Below, in pieces: positions 1 to 8,346 of a DNA stretch of 64,000 bases. Every line of letters starts with the position of its first letter. Within the stretch, counting starts at the first letter, position 1. The DNA is from Leucothrix mucor DSM 2157 (GTDB lineage Bacteria > Pseudomonadota > Gammaproteobacteria > Thiotrichales > Thiotrichaceae). The stretch is taken from contig NZ_ATTE01000001.1 of assembly GCF_000419525.1 (NCBI RefSeq), positions 2,650,655 through 2,714,654 of the forward strand, in the 5' to 3' direction. The notes under the pieces were generated by a model. That model ran no database searches and was not told where the DNA came from. It saw only the letters and a program-made list of their open reading frames with translations. The position numbers were made by a program, and so were the translations under genes.

Positions 1-355
1 CGGCGACCACTGCGATCGGCAATACAGCCAGCGCGGTAAAAAAAGCCAGATAGGAAGCGGTCATCAATACGGAGCGGAATATTACGGCTTTGGTATTGAT
101 CATCCGAATAGTCGGCAATTTACGCATCAGAATTAGTAGTACTAACAAAAAGATGATGCCAAATGCAGAGCGCATAGACTGTAATTGCCACAGGGATAAA
201 TCCGAGGTCAGCCACTTGGTGGTTAGGTCAGTGCTAGCGATGGTGAGGGTTCCGGCAATGGCCATGGTGATGGCAAAACCGATGCGGTCTGGTTGCGGGG
301 CGATGGTGGCGGCAGAATTAGCCATAAAGCGATACTCGATAAGCGACTGTTTCAT
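1..355 (-). CDS. EamA/DMT-family permease, N-terminal part (cut by window edge)
   Basis: Reading the minus strand from an ATG at 355 gives an open frame of 118 codons that runs off the window edge. The visible protein has a short polar N-terminus, then hydrophobic segments around residues 28-45, 62-82 and 98-118, with the pattern of the first helices of EamA (drug/metabolite transporter) permeases. An ATG ten codons further in (325) is an alternative start. It lies downstream of a GNAT gene and a second EamA gene on the same strand. Family assignment rests on helix pattern and overall resemblance; the substrate cannot be told. Confidence 0.7.
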   Translation of the reverse strand, partial: MKQSLIEYRFMANSAATIAPQPDRIGFAITMAIAGTLTIASTDLTTKWLTSDLSLWQLQSMRSAFGIIFLLVLLILMRKLPTIRMINTKAVIFRSVLMTASYLAFFTALAVLPIAVVA

Positions 356-449
356 ATCGATAATTCCCACTCATTCCAGCTTTGGAATTATCACGCGTAG
401 CTATCAGTCAATCCCAACAGAAACAGCTGATACTCGCCGAGTATAGTAG

Positions 450-914
450 CTATACGAGCTTGCGCACCATCTTAAAATTCCGCAGTACCTGTCCGCGGAT
501 TTCGACAAACTGCTCCTCATCCACCACAAAGCCCTTGGCTTCAAAAAATGGGCGGGCGGTAATGCTAACATCCGAGCTCATTTCAGTAGCTCCTTTAGCG
601 CGAGCAAGCTGCTCCAAGTGTGCCATTAGAAAACTCCCAACGCCCTGCCGCTGGTAATCTGCATGGCAGAAAAAGTGATCCACATAACCACTCTCCTGCA
701 CATCTGAGTACGCCACAATCGTGTCATCAATTAACACGACAACGGGATTAATAGATTCAATTTTCTGCTGCCAAATGGCTTCATCCAACTCGGCATAGCC
801 CCAGGCATCAAGCTGCGCTTGCGAGTAATCTCTGGCATTTACCGTGTGGACCGTATTATAAAAAAGCGACCACAGAATGCGCTCTTCCCCAGCCTGATAC
901 TGTCGAATTTTCAT
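450..914 (-). CDS. GNAT family N-acetyltransferase
   Basis: A 154-residue single-domain acetyltransferase. The acetyl-CoA binding motif A is visible as QRQGVG at residues 88-93, followed by a helix, and the C-terminal beta strand ends in a basic tail. Its length is normal for stand-alone GNAT proteins of the YafP-like type. The start at 914 is supported by a GAGGGAG ribosome-binding site a few bases upstream. It lies 43 bases after the EamA gene and may be cotranscribed with it. The acceptor substrate is unknown. Confidence 0.85.
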   Translation of the reverse strand: MKIRQYQAGEERILWSLFYNTVHTVNARDYSQAQLDAWGYAELDEAIWQQKIESINPVVVLIDDTIVAYSDVQESGYVDHFFCHADYQRQGVGSFLMAHLEQLARAKGATEMSSDVSITARPFFEAKGFVVDEEQFVEIRGQVLRNFKMVRKLV

Positions 915-957
915 AATACGGCTCCCTCAATAACTGATTTTCTACGGTGTATTGCTC

Positions 958-1857
958 TCAGATCGCTTGTCTGGATTTAGGCATATAGCGGGTAATGGCG
1001 ATACCTGAAATAATCAATCCCAACGCTGCCAGACTCTGCCATTCAATCATCTCATGCAGCATGAGCGCACCAGTGAAATACGCCACCACGGGCACCACAT
1101 AATTGATATTCGATAAGAATGTGGGGCCTGCATTACCAATCACTGCAAAGTACAATAAGGTAGCAATCCCCGTTGGCCCGATACCTAACCAAATCAACGA
1201 TAAGATCGCTTGCTGGCTATAAGTCTGCTGCCATGGCATATCGCGAAACAACCAGATCGGCACAATAATCAGGCTGCCAGTAATCAGCATCCCTGCTCCC
1301 GCCACCACTGGATTAAAGCGTGGCAAGCGACGCACCAATACGCTATTGAGCGCATAGCTCAGGCTGGCTAACAGGATGAGAATAATGCCAAATAAGGTGT
1401 TATGGCCACCCAATAAGCTGGGATACATCACAATTAGAACGCCCAAAATACCGAAGCTAAAGCCGAGTATTTTGTATCGATTTAAAGACTCATCCGGTAC
1501 CAGATAATGCGCTAATACCATGGTCGCCAGCGGCATACTCGCCATCAGCAAGCCGGCAATACCTGAAGTCACACTTTGCTGGCCAAAGGAGATAAAGGAA
1601 AATGGCAGCAAGTTACCTAATAATCCAAACAATAAGAAGATCGACCACGACTTCAGGTCACGCGGAAAGCTTAAGCCTTTAGCCCATAAAAAGCCGGTGA
1701 GCACCAAAGCCCCGAGCGATACCCGCATGGCCACCACACCGACCGGCGAGAAACTCTCCAGCGATAGCGAGACAAACATAAACGAGGTGCCCCAGAGCAT
1801 AATCAAGCCCAGCAGCATTAACCAGTTAAGCATTGGTGACCCATTTGACTGGTTCAT
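958..1857 (-). CDS. EamA/DMT-family transporter
   Basis: A 299-residue inner-membrane protein with about ten hydrophobic helices arranged as two EamA repeats (roughly residues 13-140 and 155-292), the normal size of drug/metabolite exporters in this superfamily. Its ATG overlaps the stop codon of the upstream acetylpolyamine amidohydrolase gene as ATGA (1854-1857), so translation is probably coupled. That pairing suggests, but does not prove, export of an amine or a deacetylation product. Confidence 0.88.
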   Translation of the reverse strand: MNQSNGSPMLNWLMLLGLIMLWGTSFMFVSLSLESFSPVGVVAMRVSLGALVLTGFLWAKGLSFPRDLKSWSIFLLFGLLGNLLPFSFISFGQQSVTSGIAGLLMASMPLATMVLAHYLVPDESLNRYKILGFSFGILGVLIVMYPSLLGGHNTLFGIILILLASLSYALNSVLVRRLPRFNPVVAGAGMLITGSLIIVPIWLFRDMPWQQTYSQQAILSLIWLGIGPTGIATLLYFAVIGNAGPTFLSNINYVVPVVAYFTGALMLHEMIEWQSLAALGLIISGIAITRYMPKSRQAI

Positions 1858-2900
1858 ATCGCGCCCTCAAACCCCTGCAATACATTGACCATATTCACGC
1901 CTAATTCCTCAACGTTATAGCCACCTTCCATCACAAATAAGGTAGGGATGCCCAGCGAGGCAATGTCTGCGCCCATCACTAAATAATCTGGTGTGGTGAG
2001 TTTAAAAGCACTAATTGGGTCACCCTCAAAGGTATCCACGCCCAAAGACACAATCAGCACTTCCGCGCCAAAGAAATCAATGGCCGCTAAGCTCTTTTTT
2101 AACGCCTCACGCCAAACAGCAAAGCCCGTTCCGGAAGGCAGTAGGATGTTTATATTGAAGCCTTCGCCAAGGCCTGCGCCGCACTCGTCGGCATGTCCCC
2201 AGTAGTAAGGAAAGCTATCCATCGGGTCGCCATGAATCGAGGCAAAAAACACATCATCGCGATCATAGAAAATCTCCTGTGTGCCGTTTCCATGATGGAA
2301 GTCCACATCCAGAACCGCTACCTTTTCAATACCCTGATCACGGCAATATTGAGCAGCCAGTGCGGCGTTATTTAAGAAGCAATAGCCGCCATATAAGGCT
2401 TTCGCCGCGTGATGTCCCGGTGGTCTGCCTAAGGCGAATGCACCCATTTTTTCAGAGGCATGAAAGGCTTCACTGATCATTGCTGCACCGGTTAATGCCG
2501 TTTGCGCCGCGCCCAAGGCAGCCGTCCAAGTCCCTGCGGTGATATTGGTATCAGTGCCTAAGGCATAGCGCCCGACTTTACCTTTAATATGGCGCGGTAC
2601 GATGTCAGAGGCTTGTCCGGCAGGCCAGCAAATCGGGATAATATCCCCCTCATAGCCCGCGGCTTTCCACTCCTGCCAAGCCAGCTGCAAAAAGCTAATA
2701 TAGTTAGCATCGTGCACCGCTAAAATCGGTCGAATTCCAAACTCTTGAGGGGCAATTATTTCCCCCAAGCCCACCGCTTTCACTCGCGCCAATACATGCT
2801 CCGCGCGGGATGGATTTTCAAAAGATGGCACCAGCTCGCCACCGGCCAACTCCAGCTTGGGGCTTTGCTGGAAATGTTGATCTGAATATATGGTCTTCAT
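1854..2900 (-). CDS. aphA: Acetylpolyamine amidohydrolase (class II histone deacetylase fold)
   Basis: A zinc hydrolase of the arginase/deacetylase fold that in characterised relatives removes acetyl groups from acetylated polyamines. With the start at 2900 the protein has 348 residues and begins MKTIYSDQHF, like the Mycoplana enzyme. The predicted active site is complete: His163/His164, zinc ligands Asp200, His202 and Asp289, and Tyr328, all shifted by about five residues from the Mycoplana numbering as I recall it. A longer frame reaches back into plsB (to 3086), but that N-terminal stretch is not family-like and is rejected. It follows plsB by 28 bases and overlaps the next permease gene. 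Confidence 0.88.
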   Translation of the reverse strand: MKTIYSDQHFQQSPKLELAGGELVPSFENPSRAEHVLARVKAVGLGEIIAPQEFGIRPILAVHDANYISFLQLAWQEWKAAGYEGDIIPICWPAGQASDIVPRHIKGKVGRYALGTDTNITAGTWTAALGAAQTALTGAAMISEAFHASEKMGAFALGRPPGHHAAKALYGGYCFLNNAALAAQYCRDQGIEKVAVLDVDFHHGNGTQEIFYDRDDVFFASIHGDPMDSFPYYWGHADECGAGLGEGFNINILLPSGTGFAVWREALKKSLAAIDFFGAEVLIVSLGVDTFEGDPISAFKLTTPDYLVMGADIASLGIPTLFVMEGGYNVEELGVNMVNVLQGFEGAI

Positions 2901-2928
2901 CGTTACTAACCTGAAAAGTATAAGGCCA

Positions 2929-5427
2929 CTAGGGTTTGCTAGCGGCATCCGAATCTTGGGGAATTGCTGGCTCAGTTCTCTCCAGCATCTGCATAATATT
3001 GGCGCGCATGGCTTTACTAAGTAACAGGCGAATGCGCTGATCTGCGCGCTCAAACACTTCACTAAACGCAAGATCTTCCGTGCCATACACTTTCACGTAA
3101 TCGATGTGAATGAGCGTATCAATAAAGTTGGCAATCAGGTTTTTATCTGAATAATCTGGCGAATTCAACTCATGAATCATCGCCACTCGCTGCGCCATCA
3201 ACTGACACTTCTTTTCAAGCTCGGCTTTGGGGATGGTTTTAGTGCCACTTTGCGCTAATAACGCGAGAGTCAGGTAGTAGACTTCAAGCGTCGGTGAAAT
3301 CACCCGCGCCAGTAAATTAAGCTGTGCAAACTCCAGTGTTCCAAAGCTGCGACGCTCATAGCTATCACTGTCAGCATCCTTTTCCAATAAACCCTGCTCA
3401 CACATAAGCTGCAGCATATTTTTGATCGCAGTGGGCAGCTCATCAACTTCCCACACTAAAAATAGCTCACTCTTTAAGAATGGATAAATCAGCACAATCA
3501 GCTTGATAATATCCCGCTCCGGCAGCTTGCGCATATTGATAAAGCAGCAGGCGATCACGGATGGCAGCGCCATTAAATGCAGAATATTATTGCGATAATA
3601 AGTGAGCGATACCGAGTGTTTTTCATCCAAATACAGAATATCACCCAGCTCATGCTGGCGACGCTTGAGCATTTTTAAGGCTTCTACTCGTGCCACTTGT
3701 GCAGCACCGGTTTCCTGCGTCACGACTACGCGATTGGAATAGCCCTGCTGTGAAATTAAAGCTTGGTAGACCGACAGCATTTTTAATAACTCAGCTTCAT
3801 CCATGCTTTGCTTGGAGGTGGCAAGCAATACAGTGGAAATCAAGTTCACCGCATTCACCGTCGCCGCCTGATTGATTCGACTGGCAATGGTGTCAGAGAC
3901 CGTTTCTACCGAATCACGCACCCATTCCGGTCGCTTAGCATCATCATACTCAGCCGTTTTCCAATCGTCCTGCTGCTCATCCAACACCTTATTCAGGAAA
4001 ATAGGCTCACCAAAGTTAGCCGATACTTTTCCGAAATTCCCCCGAATCTGCAGCATCGAACGCACAGAGTTCATAAAGGTTTCGGACTTTTTATCCTCCC
4101 CTGATAGCTCTGCCTGATAGGCTTTGGTTTCCAGCAGCTTTTCATAGCCGATATACACCGGAATAAAGGCAACTGGCTTTTTGCGATATTTCAAAAAGCC
4201 ACGCACGGTCATTGAAACCATGCCGGGCTTGGGCTTGAGCAAGCGTCCGGTACGGCTGCGGCCACCTTCCACGAAATATTCAATGGCGACACCTTTAGAC
4301 ACCAACTCAGCCACATACTCAAACATCACTGCGGAATACAGCTGATTGCCTTTAAAGCTGCGGCGAATAAAGAACGCGCCACCACCACGCAAAATCGAAC
4401 CAATCACTGGCATATTCAGATTGCGCCCCGCTGCAATATACGGAATCGCCAACCCTTCGTAATAAATCACATACGACAGCAGTAGATAGTCGATATGGCT
4501 ACGATGGCACGGCACATAAACCAGTTCATGGGTGCGGGCTAGCTCTTTAAGCTCGGCGTTATTCGTCACCTCAATGCCAGAATAAAACTTATTCCAGAAG
4601 TATGACAAACCACGATTCATCAGCTGAATGGTGATCTGCGTGCAGTTAGCCACAATCTCATGCACATAGCGCCGCGCTTGCACGGTAGCTTGATATTCGG
4701 TGAGATTATCTTCGGCACTGCGCGCTTTAATGGCTGCCTGCACATCCGACTTTAAAATCAAATCCCGCACCAAGGTCCGGCGGTGGGAAATATCCGGTCC
4801 CAAGGTTGCGACACGCTCATCGGTTAAACGCTTGGATAATACACCCTGCAAACGATCAATCATTTGATCGCTGAGTTCGTCATGATCCGGCTCGGCTTTA
4901 AAGCGAATCACCTCGGAGTATTTGACAAAGGTATCGCGGCCATGCACCAATATCGTAAAAAATTTGCGCACACGGCTGGCCAGATTCCACGAGTCTGCAA
5001 ACACCACTGGCAACCAACGCTCTTGCTTGGAAACAGGTCGCCCCCAAAACACCGAGACCGGTACAAACTGAATTTCTTTACCCGGATGATCCCGTAAACA
5101 CTCCACAATCCCACGCAACATACGCGAGCGCTTCGGTTGTTTTTGTAGCCAAGCTTTAAACGGTTGGCGCGGTGAAATCGAGTACACAGAATACCAGGCT
5201 GACAGCTCAGCAATGCCAACGGGATTCAGCGGCGATGGCAATCCTAAGCGTTCACACTCGGTTTCCAGTACTAATAAACTCGACCATGAACGGGTTTCTA
5301 ATACATAGATAATTGGCTGATCCGGCCTGATATCCAACTCGCTCAATTCAGTGGGCACCACATCGGTTCTCACCCATAAATAGAGGAATTTTCTGGCTAA
5401 GTAATTAATGGATTTACGGATAGTCAT
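2929..5427 (-). CDS. plsB: Glycerol-3-phosphate 1-O-acyltransferase PlsB
   Basis: This inner-membrane enzyme carries out the first step of phospholipid synthesis, acylating sn-glycerol-3-phosphate at position 1 with acyl-ACP or acyl-CoA. The 832-residue length matches the large gammaproteobacterial PlsB family (E. coli about 807). The HxxxxD acyltransferase motif is HRSHID at residues 308-313, followed by the conserved GGGAFFIRRSFKG block, then VEGGRSRTGR and FIPVYIGYE, the other PlsB motifs. It is the first gene of a minus-strand group with the amidohydrolase and EamA genes, and diverges from the aromatic leader/DAHP synthase unit. Confidence 0.97.
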   Translation of the reverse strand: MTIRKSINYLARKFLYLWVRTDVVPTELSELDIRPDQPIIYVLETRSWSSLLVLETECERLGLPSPLNPVGIAELSAWYSVYSISPRQPFKAWLQKQPKRSRMLRGIVECLRDHPGKEIQFVPVSVFWGRPVSKQERWLPVVFADSWNLASRVRKFFTILVHGRDTFVKYSEVIRFKAEPDHDELSDQMIDRLQGVLSKRLTDERVATLGPDISHRRTLVRDLILKSDVQAAIKARSAEDNLTEYQATVQARRYVHEIVANCTQITIQLMNRGLSYFWNKFYSGIEVTNNAELKELARTHELVYVPCHRSHIDYLLLSYVIYYEGLAIPYIAAGRNLNMPVIGSILRGGGAFFIRRSFKGNQLYSAVMFEYVAELVSKGVAIEYFVEGGRSRTGRLLKPKPGMVSMTVRGFLKYRKKPVAFIPVYIGYEKLLETKAYQAELSGEDKKSETFMNSVRSMLQIRGNFGKVSANFGEPIFLNKVLDEQQDDWKTAEYDDAKRPEWVRDSVETVSDTIASRINQAATVNAVNLISTVLLATSKQSMDEAELLKMLSVYQALISQQGYSNRVVVTQETGAAQVARVEALKMLKRRQHELGDILYLDEKHSVSLTYYRNNILHLMALPSVIACCFINMRKLPERDIIKLIVLIYPFLKSELFLVWEVDELPTAIKNMLQLMCEQGLLEKDADSDSYERRSFGTLEFAQLNLLARVISPTLEVYYLTLALLAQSGTKTIPKAELEKKCQLMAQRVAMIHELNSPDYSDKNLIANFIDTLIHIDYVKVYGTEDLAFSEVFERADQRIRLLLSKAMRANIMQMLERTEPAIPQDSDAASKP

Positions 5428-5582
5428 AGAGCCCTGTTATGCCGCTTTAAAGTTTAGGAAGTATACAACGTTGCTGAGCGCTATGGCCGGCAGATTGCAG
5501 ATTGTTATTAATTTCATAACCTTACCGATTAGTTAATATCGCAATCAGACAGAAATCATCAAAAGATTATGAAATTATTTTT

Positions 5583-5597
5583 TTTACCAACGGTAAA
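5583..5597. promoter_or_regulatory. Inverted repeat in the plsB/leader intergenic region
   Basis: A perfect inverted repeat, TTTACC AAC GGTAAA, in the divergent region between plsB and the aromatic leader peptide. A TTGCAT (5606-5611) and TATTAT (5628-5633) pair with a 16-base spacer lies just downstream. That would start transcription almost at the leader ATG, so the true promoter is unresolved. The palindrome is not the TyrR box arrangement (TGTAAA-N6-TTTACA). Which gene it controls, if any, is open. Confidence 0.3.
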
Positions 5598-5640
5598 GTT
5601 TTCGCTTGCATGAACGCTCGTTATTGTTATTATCGGGGCC

Positions 5641-5745
5641 ATGAACACATTAAACACACAACGATTTATTCAGCCAGCCACGCAATCTGCCTCTCACGAG
5701 ACGGGTTATTCTTGGCTGGGCTATTTTTATGGATTCACTGAATAG
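5641..5745 (+). CDS. Aromatic-rich leader peptide upstream of DAHP synthase
   Basis: A 34-codon frame, ATG at 5641 to TAG at 5743-5745, too short for ordinary gene calling. Six of the last twelve residues are aromatic: Tyr23, Trp25, Tyr28, Phe29, Tyr30 and Phe32, in the run GYSWLGYFYGFTE. The peptide is followed within 20 bases by competing hairpins and an intrinsic terminator directly in front of the DAHP synthase gene. That is the arrangement of amino-acid leader peptides such as those of trp and pheA. The ribosome-binding site is weak (GGGG close to the ATG). The role as sensor of charged Tyr/Phe/Trp tRNAs is inferred. Confidence 0.72.
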   Translation: MNTLNTQRFIQPATQSASHETGYSWLGYFYGFTE

Positions 5746-5763
5746 GTCGCTGTAGAAACATCT

Positions 5764-5828
5764 GTAGGCGGTCTAAAAACTGCCTACCTGAGAACCCCAA
5801 TAGGCAGGCGTCTATCGGGGTTTTTTTT
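5764..5828 (+). promoter_or_regulatory. Transcription attenuator of the DAHP synthase gene
   Basis: Three mutually exclusive pairings can be read. Segment 1 GTAGGCGG (5764-5771) pairs with segment 2 CTGCCTAC (5780-5787). Segment 2 CTGCCTA (5780-5786) pairs with segment 3 TAGGCAG (5801-5807). Segment 3 CCCCAATAG (5795-5803) pairs with segment 4 CTATCGGGG (5812-5820, one mismatch), followed by eight T at 5821-5828. The 3:4 hairpin is the terminator and 2:3 the antiterminator. Segment 1 begins 18 bases past the leader stop codon, a little far for simple ribosome masking, so the exact switching geometry is uncertain. Confidence 0.7.
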
Positions 5829-5849
5829 GGCCTAGAGGAAATTATTAAA

Positions 5850-6947
5850 ATGAACAGCAAGACAACTTTGGAAGATTTAAACGTGTTAAGTGCAGAACGA
5901 TTAATCACACCGGTGCAGCTAAAACAAGAAATTCCTGTTACCGAGCGTGCGATGGAAACCGTCGCCGCAGGCCGCCAAACCATTAAAAACATACTGGACC
6001 GGACTGATCCACGCATGTTTCTGGTCGTTGGCCCCTGCTCCATTCACGATACTGAAGCCGCTATGGACTACGCGCAGCGCCTTAAAGCACTGGCAGAAGA
6101 AGTCTCCGATACGCTCTACTTAGTGATGCGTGTTTACTTCGAAAAGCCTCGCACCACGGTTGGCTGGAAAGGTCTGATCAACGATCCACACCTCAATAAT
6201 TCATTCGAAATCGAAGAAGGTCTGAAAATTGGTCGCAAGCTGCTGACGGATCTGGCGGACATGGGTATGCCAACGTCTACAGAAGCGCTTGACCCGATTT
6301 CACCACAGTTCCTGCAAGATCTGATTAGCTGGAGCGCCATTGGAGCACGTACCACTGAGTCACAAACTCATCGTGAAATGGCTTCTGGTTTGTCCTCAGC
6401 AATTGGCTTCAAAAACGGTACCGATGGCGGCTTAGATGTTGCCATGAATGCACTCAGTTCAGTGGCTGCACCCCACCGCTTCTTAGGTATTAACCACGAA
6501 GGCGAAGTGTCGGTCATTCATACTCGCGGCAATCAACATGCACACGTCGTATTACGTGGCGGCAGCAAAGGCGCTAACTACGATGCGGCGAGCGTTGCAG
6601 AGTGTGAGCAGTCTTTACTGGCAGGTAACCACAAGCCCAATATTATGATCGACTGCAGCCATGCAAACTCTGAAAAAGACCACAACCGCCAGCGCAATGT
6701 ACTGGAAAATGTGGGCGAGCAAGTGGTGAATGGCAACCAATCAATCATCGGCCTGATGGTTGAAAGTAATATTGGTGCAGGCAATCAGAAGATTCCGGCG
6801 AATTTAGCTGATCTGGAATACGGTGTTTCGGTGACCGATGCCTGTGTTGACTGGGAAACCACTGAAACCATGATTCGTGCATTACGTGATCAATTAAAAG
6901 ATGTGCTGCCACAACGACAAGCACAGCAGGCTCAGAAAGTTGCCTAA
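5850..6947 (+). CDS. aroG: 3-deoxy-7-phosphoheptulonate synthase, AroF/G/H type
   Basis: DAHP synthase condenses phosphoenolpyruvate and erythrose-4-phosphate, the committing step of the shikimate pathway to Phe, Tyr and Trp. The 365-residue length fits the class I-alpha family (E. coli 348-356). Visible motifs are VGPCSIHD with metal-ligand Cys63, FEKPRTTVGWKG, GARTTESQTHREMASG, LRGG and DCSHANS. A GAGGAAA ribosome-binding site supports the ATG at 5850. It lies just after the aromatic leader and attenuator, so expression probably responds to aromatic amino acids in addition to any allosteric feedback. Which E. coli paralogue (AroF, G or H) it matches functionally cannot be decided by eye, so the symbol is provisional. 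Confidence 0.95.
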   Translation: MNSKTTLEDLNVLSAERLITPVQLKQEIPVTERAMETVAAGRQTIKNILDRTDPRMFLVVGPCSIHDTEAAMDYAQRLKALAEEVSDTLYLVMRVYFEKPRTTVGWKGLINDPHLNNSFEIEEGLKIGRKLLTDLADMGMPTSTEALDPISPQFLQDLISWSAIGARTTESQTHREMASGLSSAIGFKNGTDGGLDVAMNALSSVAAPHRFLGINHEGEVSVIHTRGNQHAHVVLRGGSKGANYDAASVAECEQSLLAGNHKPNIMIDCSHANSEKDHNRQRNVLENVGEQVVNGNQSIIGLMVESNIGAGNQKIPANLADLEYGVSVTDACVDWETTETMIRALRDQLKDVLPQRQAQQAQKVA

Positions 6948-6969
6948 TGAAAAGCGATAGCATTGTGTG

Positions 6970-6989
6970 CCCGCTACACGACTAGCGGG
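6970..6989 (+). terminator. Hairpin downstream of DAHP synthase gene
   Basis: CCCGCTA (6970-6976) pairs perfectly with TAGCGGG (6983-6989) around a six-base loop, 22 bases after the stop codon. No T-run follows, so it may be an mRNA 3' end or a weak terminator. Confidence 0.4.
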
Positions 6990-7039
6990 TACGGCTATCA
7001 ATATCCAATAACGGCGTTTAAAAGTTCTGTTTTTTGTTT

Positions 7040-7060
7040 TTGCGGCGCAAGTGCTACAAT
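7040..7060 (+). promoter_or_regulatory. Probable asd promoter with a small palindrome
   Basis: A TACAAT -10-like element lies at 7055-7060, 43 bases before the asd ATG. Upstream, where the spacer would be, sits the palindrome TTGCG G CGCAA (7040-7050). The -35 is poor (TTGTTT at 7034-7039, 15-base spacer). No lysine riboswitch could fit in the short leader. Confidence 0.35.
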
Positions 7061-7103
7061 TCGCCCCTCTTTTAAGAAGTGCGGCATTTTGTAGGAGTTT
7101 ACA

Positions 7104-8222
7104 ATGCGCAAAGTAGGTTTTGTTGGTTGGCGTGGCATGGTTGGTTCAGTGCTGATGGAGCGTATGCGCTCTGAAAATGATTTTGAAGGCTTTGAACCGG
7201 TCTTCTTTACCACGTCTCAAGCGGGTCAGGCGGGTCCTGATGTCGGTACTGGTGCGACGATTCTTGAAGATGCGATGAACATCGACAAGCTGGCTGAGAT
7301 GGATATTATTTTATCTTGCCAAGGTGGCGACTACACGACCGCGGTTTACAACAAACTTCGCGCGCGTTGGGATGGCTACTGGATTGATGCGGCCTCTACC
7401 CTGCGCATGGATAACCACAGCATTATCGTGTTAGACCCGGTTAACCGTGATGTAATTGATGCTGGCCTGAAAAGCGGCGTTAAGAACTATATCGGCGGTA
7501 ACTGTACCGTCTCTTTAATGATGCTGGCATTAGGCGGCCTGTTTGAAAAAGATTTGGTTGAGTGGATTTCATCCATGACCTATCAGGCAGCCAGTGGTGC
7601 CGGTGCTAAGAATATGCGCGAACTGCTGACTCAAATGGGTGAGCTGGAAGCCGAAGTTAGCGATTTATTAGCCGACCCACATTCTGCGATTTTAGATATC
7701 GACAGCAAAGTGACCGCTAAAATGAATGCGGATGATTTGACTAAGGCTAACTGGGGCGTTCCACTTGCGGGTAGCTTGATTCCTTGGATCGATAAGGCCG
7801 TTGAAAAAGGTCAGACTAAAGAAGAGTGGAAAGGTCTGGTTGAAACCAACAAGATTTTAGGCAATACCGAAGCCAATAGCATTCCGGTCGATGGCCAGTG
7901 TGTGCGTATCGGTTCTATGCGCTGCCATTCTCAAGCCTTCACGATTAAGCTGAAGAAAGATCTGCCATTGGAAGAGATCGAAGCCATTATCGCTGGTCAC
8001 AATGAGTGGGTAAAAGTGGTTCCGAATGATAAGGAATCGACTCTGCAAGATCTGACTCCAATGAAGACCTCTGGAACGCTGACTATTCCCGTTGGCCGTA
8101 TTCGTAAGTTGAATATGGGCCCTGAGTATTTGACGGCATTTACCGTGGGTGATCAGTTATTATGGGGTGCTGCTGAGCCAGTACGTCGTATGCTGAAAAT
8201 CACTTTGGAGCATATTGCTTAA
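7104..8222 (+). CDS. asd: Aspartate-semialdehyde dehydrogenase
   Basis: Asd reduces beta-aspartyl phosphate to aspartate semialdehyde with NADPH, feeding lysine/diaminopimelate, threonine and methionine synthesis. The protein has 372 residues, close to E. coli Asd (367). It begins [20 protein letters not shown], the NADP-binding start typical of the gammaproteobacterial type. The catalytic cysteine is Cys134 in GGNCTVS, and the [11 protein letters not shown] block carries substrate-binding residues. A TAGGAG-type ribosome-binding site lies ahead of the ATG. It appears monocistronic, with a terminator after it. Confidence 0.97.
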   Translation: MRKVGFVGWRGMVGSVLMERMRSENDFEGFEPVFFTTSQAGQAGPDVGTGATILEDAMNIDKLAEMDIILSCQGGDYTTAVYNKLRARWDGYWIDAASTLRMDNHSIIVLDPVNRDVIDAGLKSGVKNYIGGNCTVSLMMLALGGLFEKDLVEWISSMTYQAASGAGAKNMRELLTQMGELEAEVSDLLADPHSAILDIDSKVTAKMNADDLTKANWGVPLAGSLIPWIDKAVEKGQTKEEWKGLVETNKILGNTEANSIPVDGQCVRIGSMRCHSQAFTIKLKKDLPLEEIEAIIAGHNEWVKVVPNDKESTLQDLTPMKTSGTLTIPVGRIRKLNMGPEYLTAFTVGDQLLWGAAEPVRRMLKITLEHIA

Positions 8223-8281
8223 GTTAATGGCTTAGGTCGATTTAATCCGTTTCTTGAAGCGTGATTAAATAAGATGCTTGA

Positions 8282-8313
8282 AAATAACCTCCGCTGGTCG
8301 GAGGTTATTTTTT
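8282..8313. terminator. Bidirectional intrinsic terminator between asd and the flavin reductase gene
   Basis: A perfect 12-bp stem, AAATAACCTCCG (8282-8293) with CGGAGGTTATTT (8299-8310), around a five-base loop and followed by more T. It sits between two convergent genes and can serve both, though the T-run favours asd. Confidence 0.85.
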
Positions 8314-8346
8314 ACCTGCTTGATATTCTCAACTGCTAAAAAGTGA

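Noticed and set aside
90-446. Plus-strand open frame of 118 codons
   Set aside because: It is the antisense shadow of the EamA permease reading the other way (1-355), which has a proper membrane-protein pattern.
2901-3086. Upstream extension of the acetylpolyamine amidohydrolase frame
   Set aside because: It lies inside the end of plsB and is not family-like; the ATG at 2900 gives the expected N-terminus.
5583-5597. TyrR box in front of the aromatic leader
   Set aside because: The half-sites are in the opposite orientation and the spacing is three, not six, bases.
5610-5740. Alternative short frame starting at the ATG at 5610 upstream of DAHP synthase
   Set aside because: It is in a different frame and lacks the aromatic run near the hairpins; the frame from 5641 is the convincing leader.
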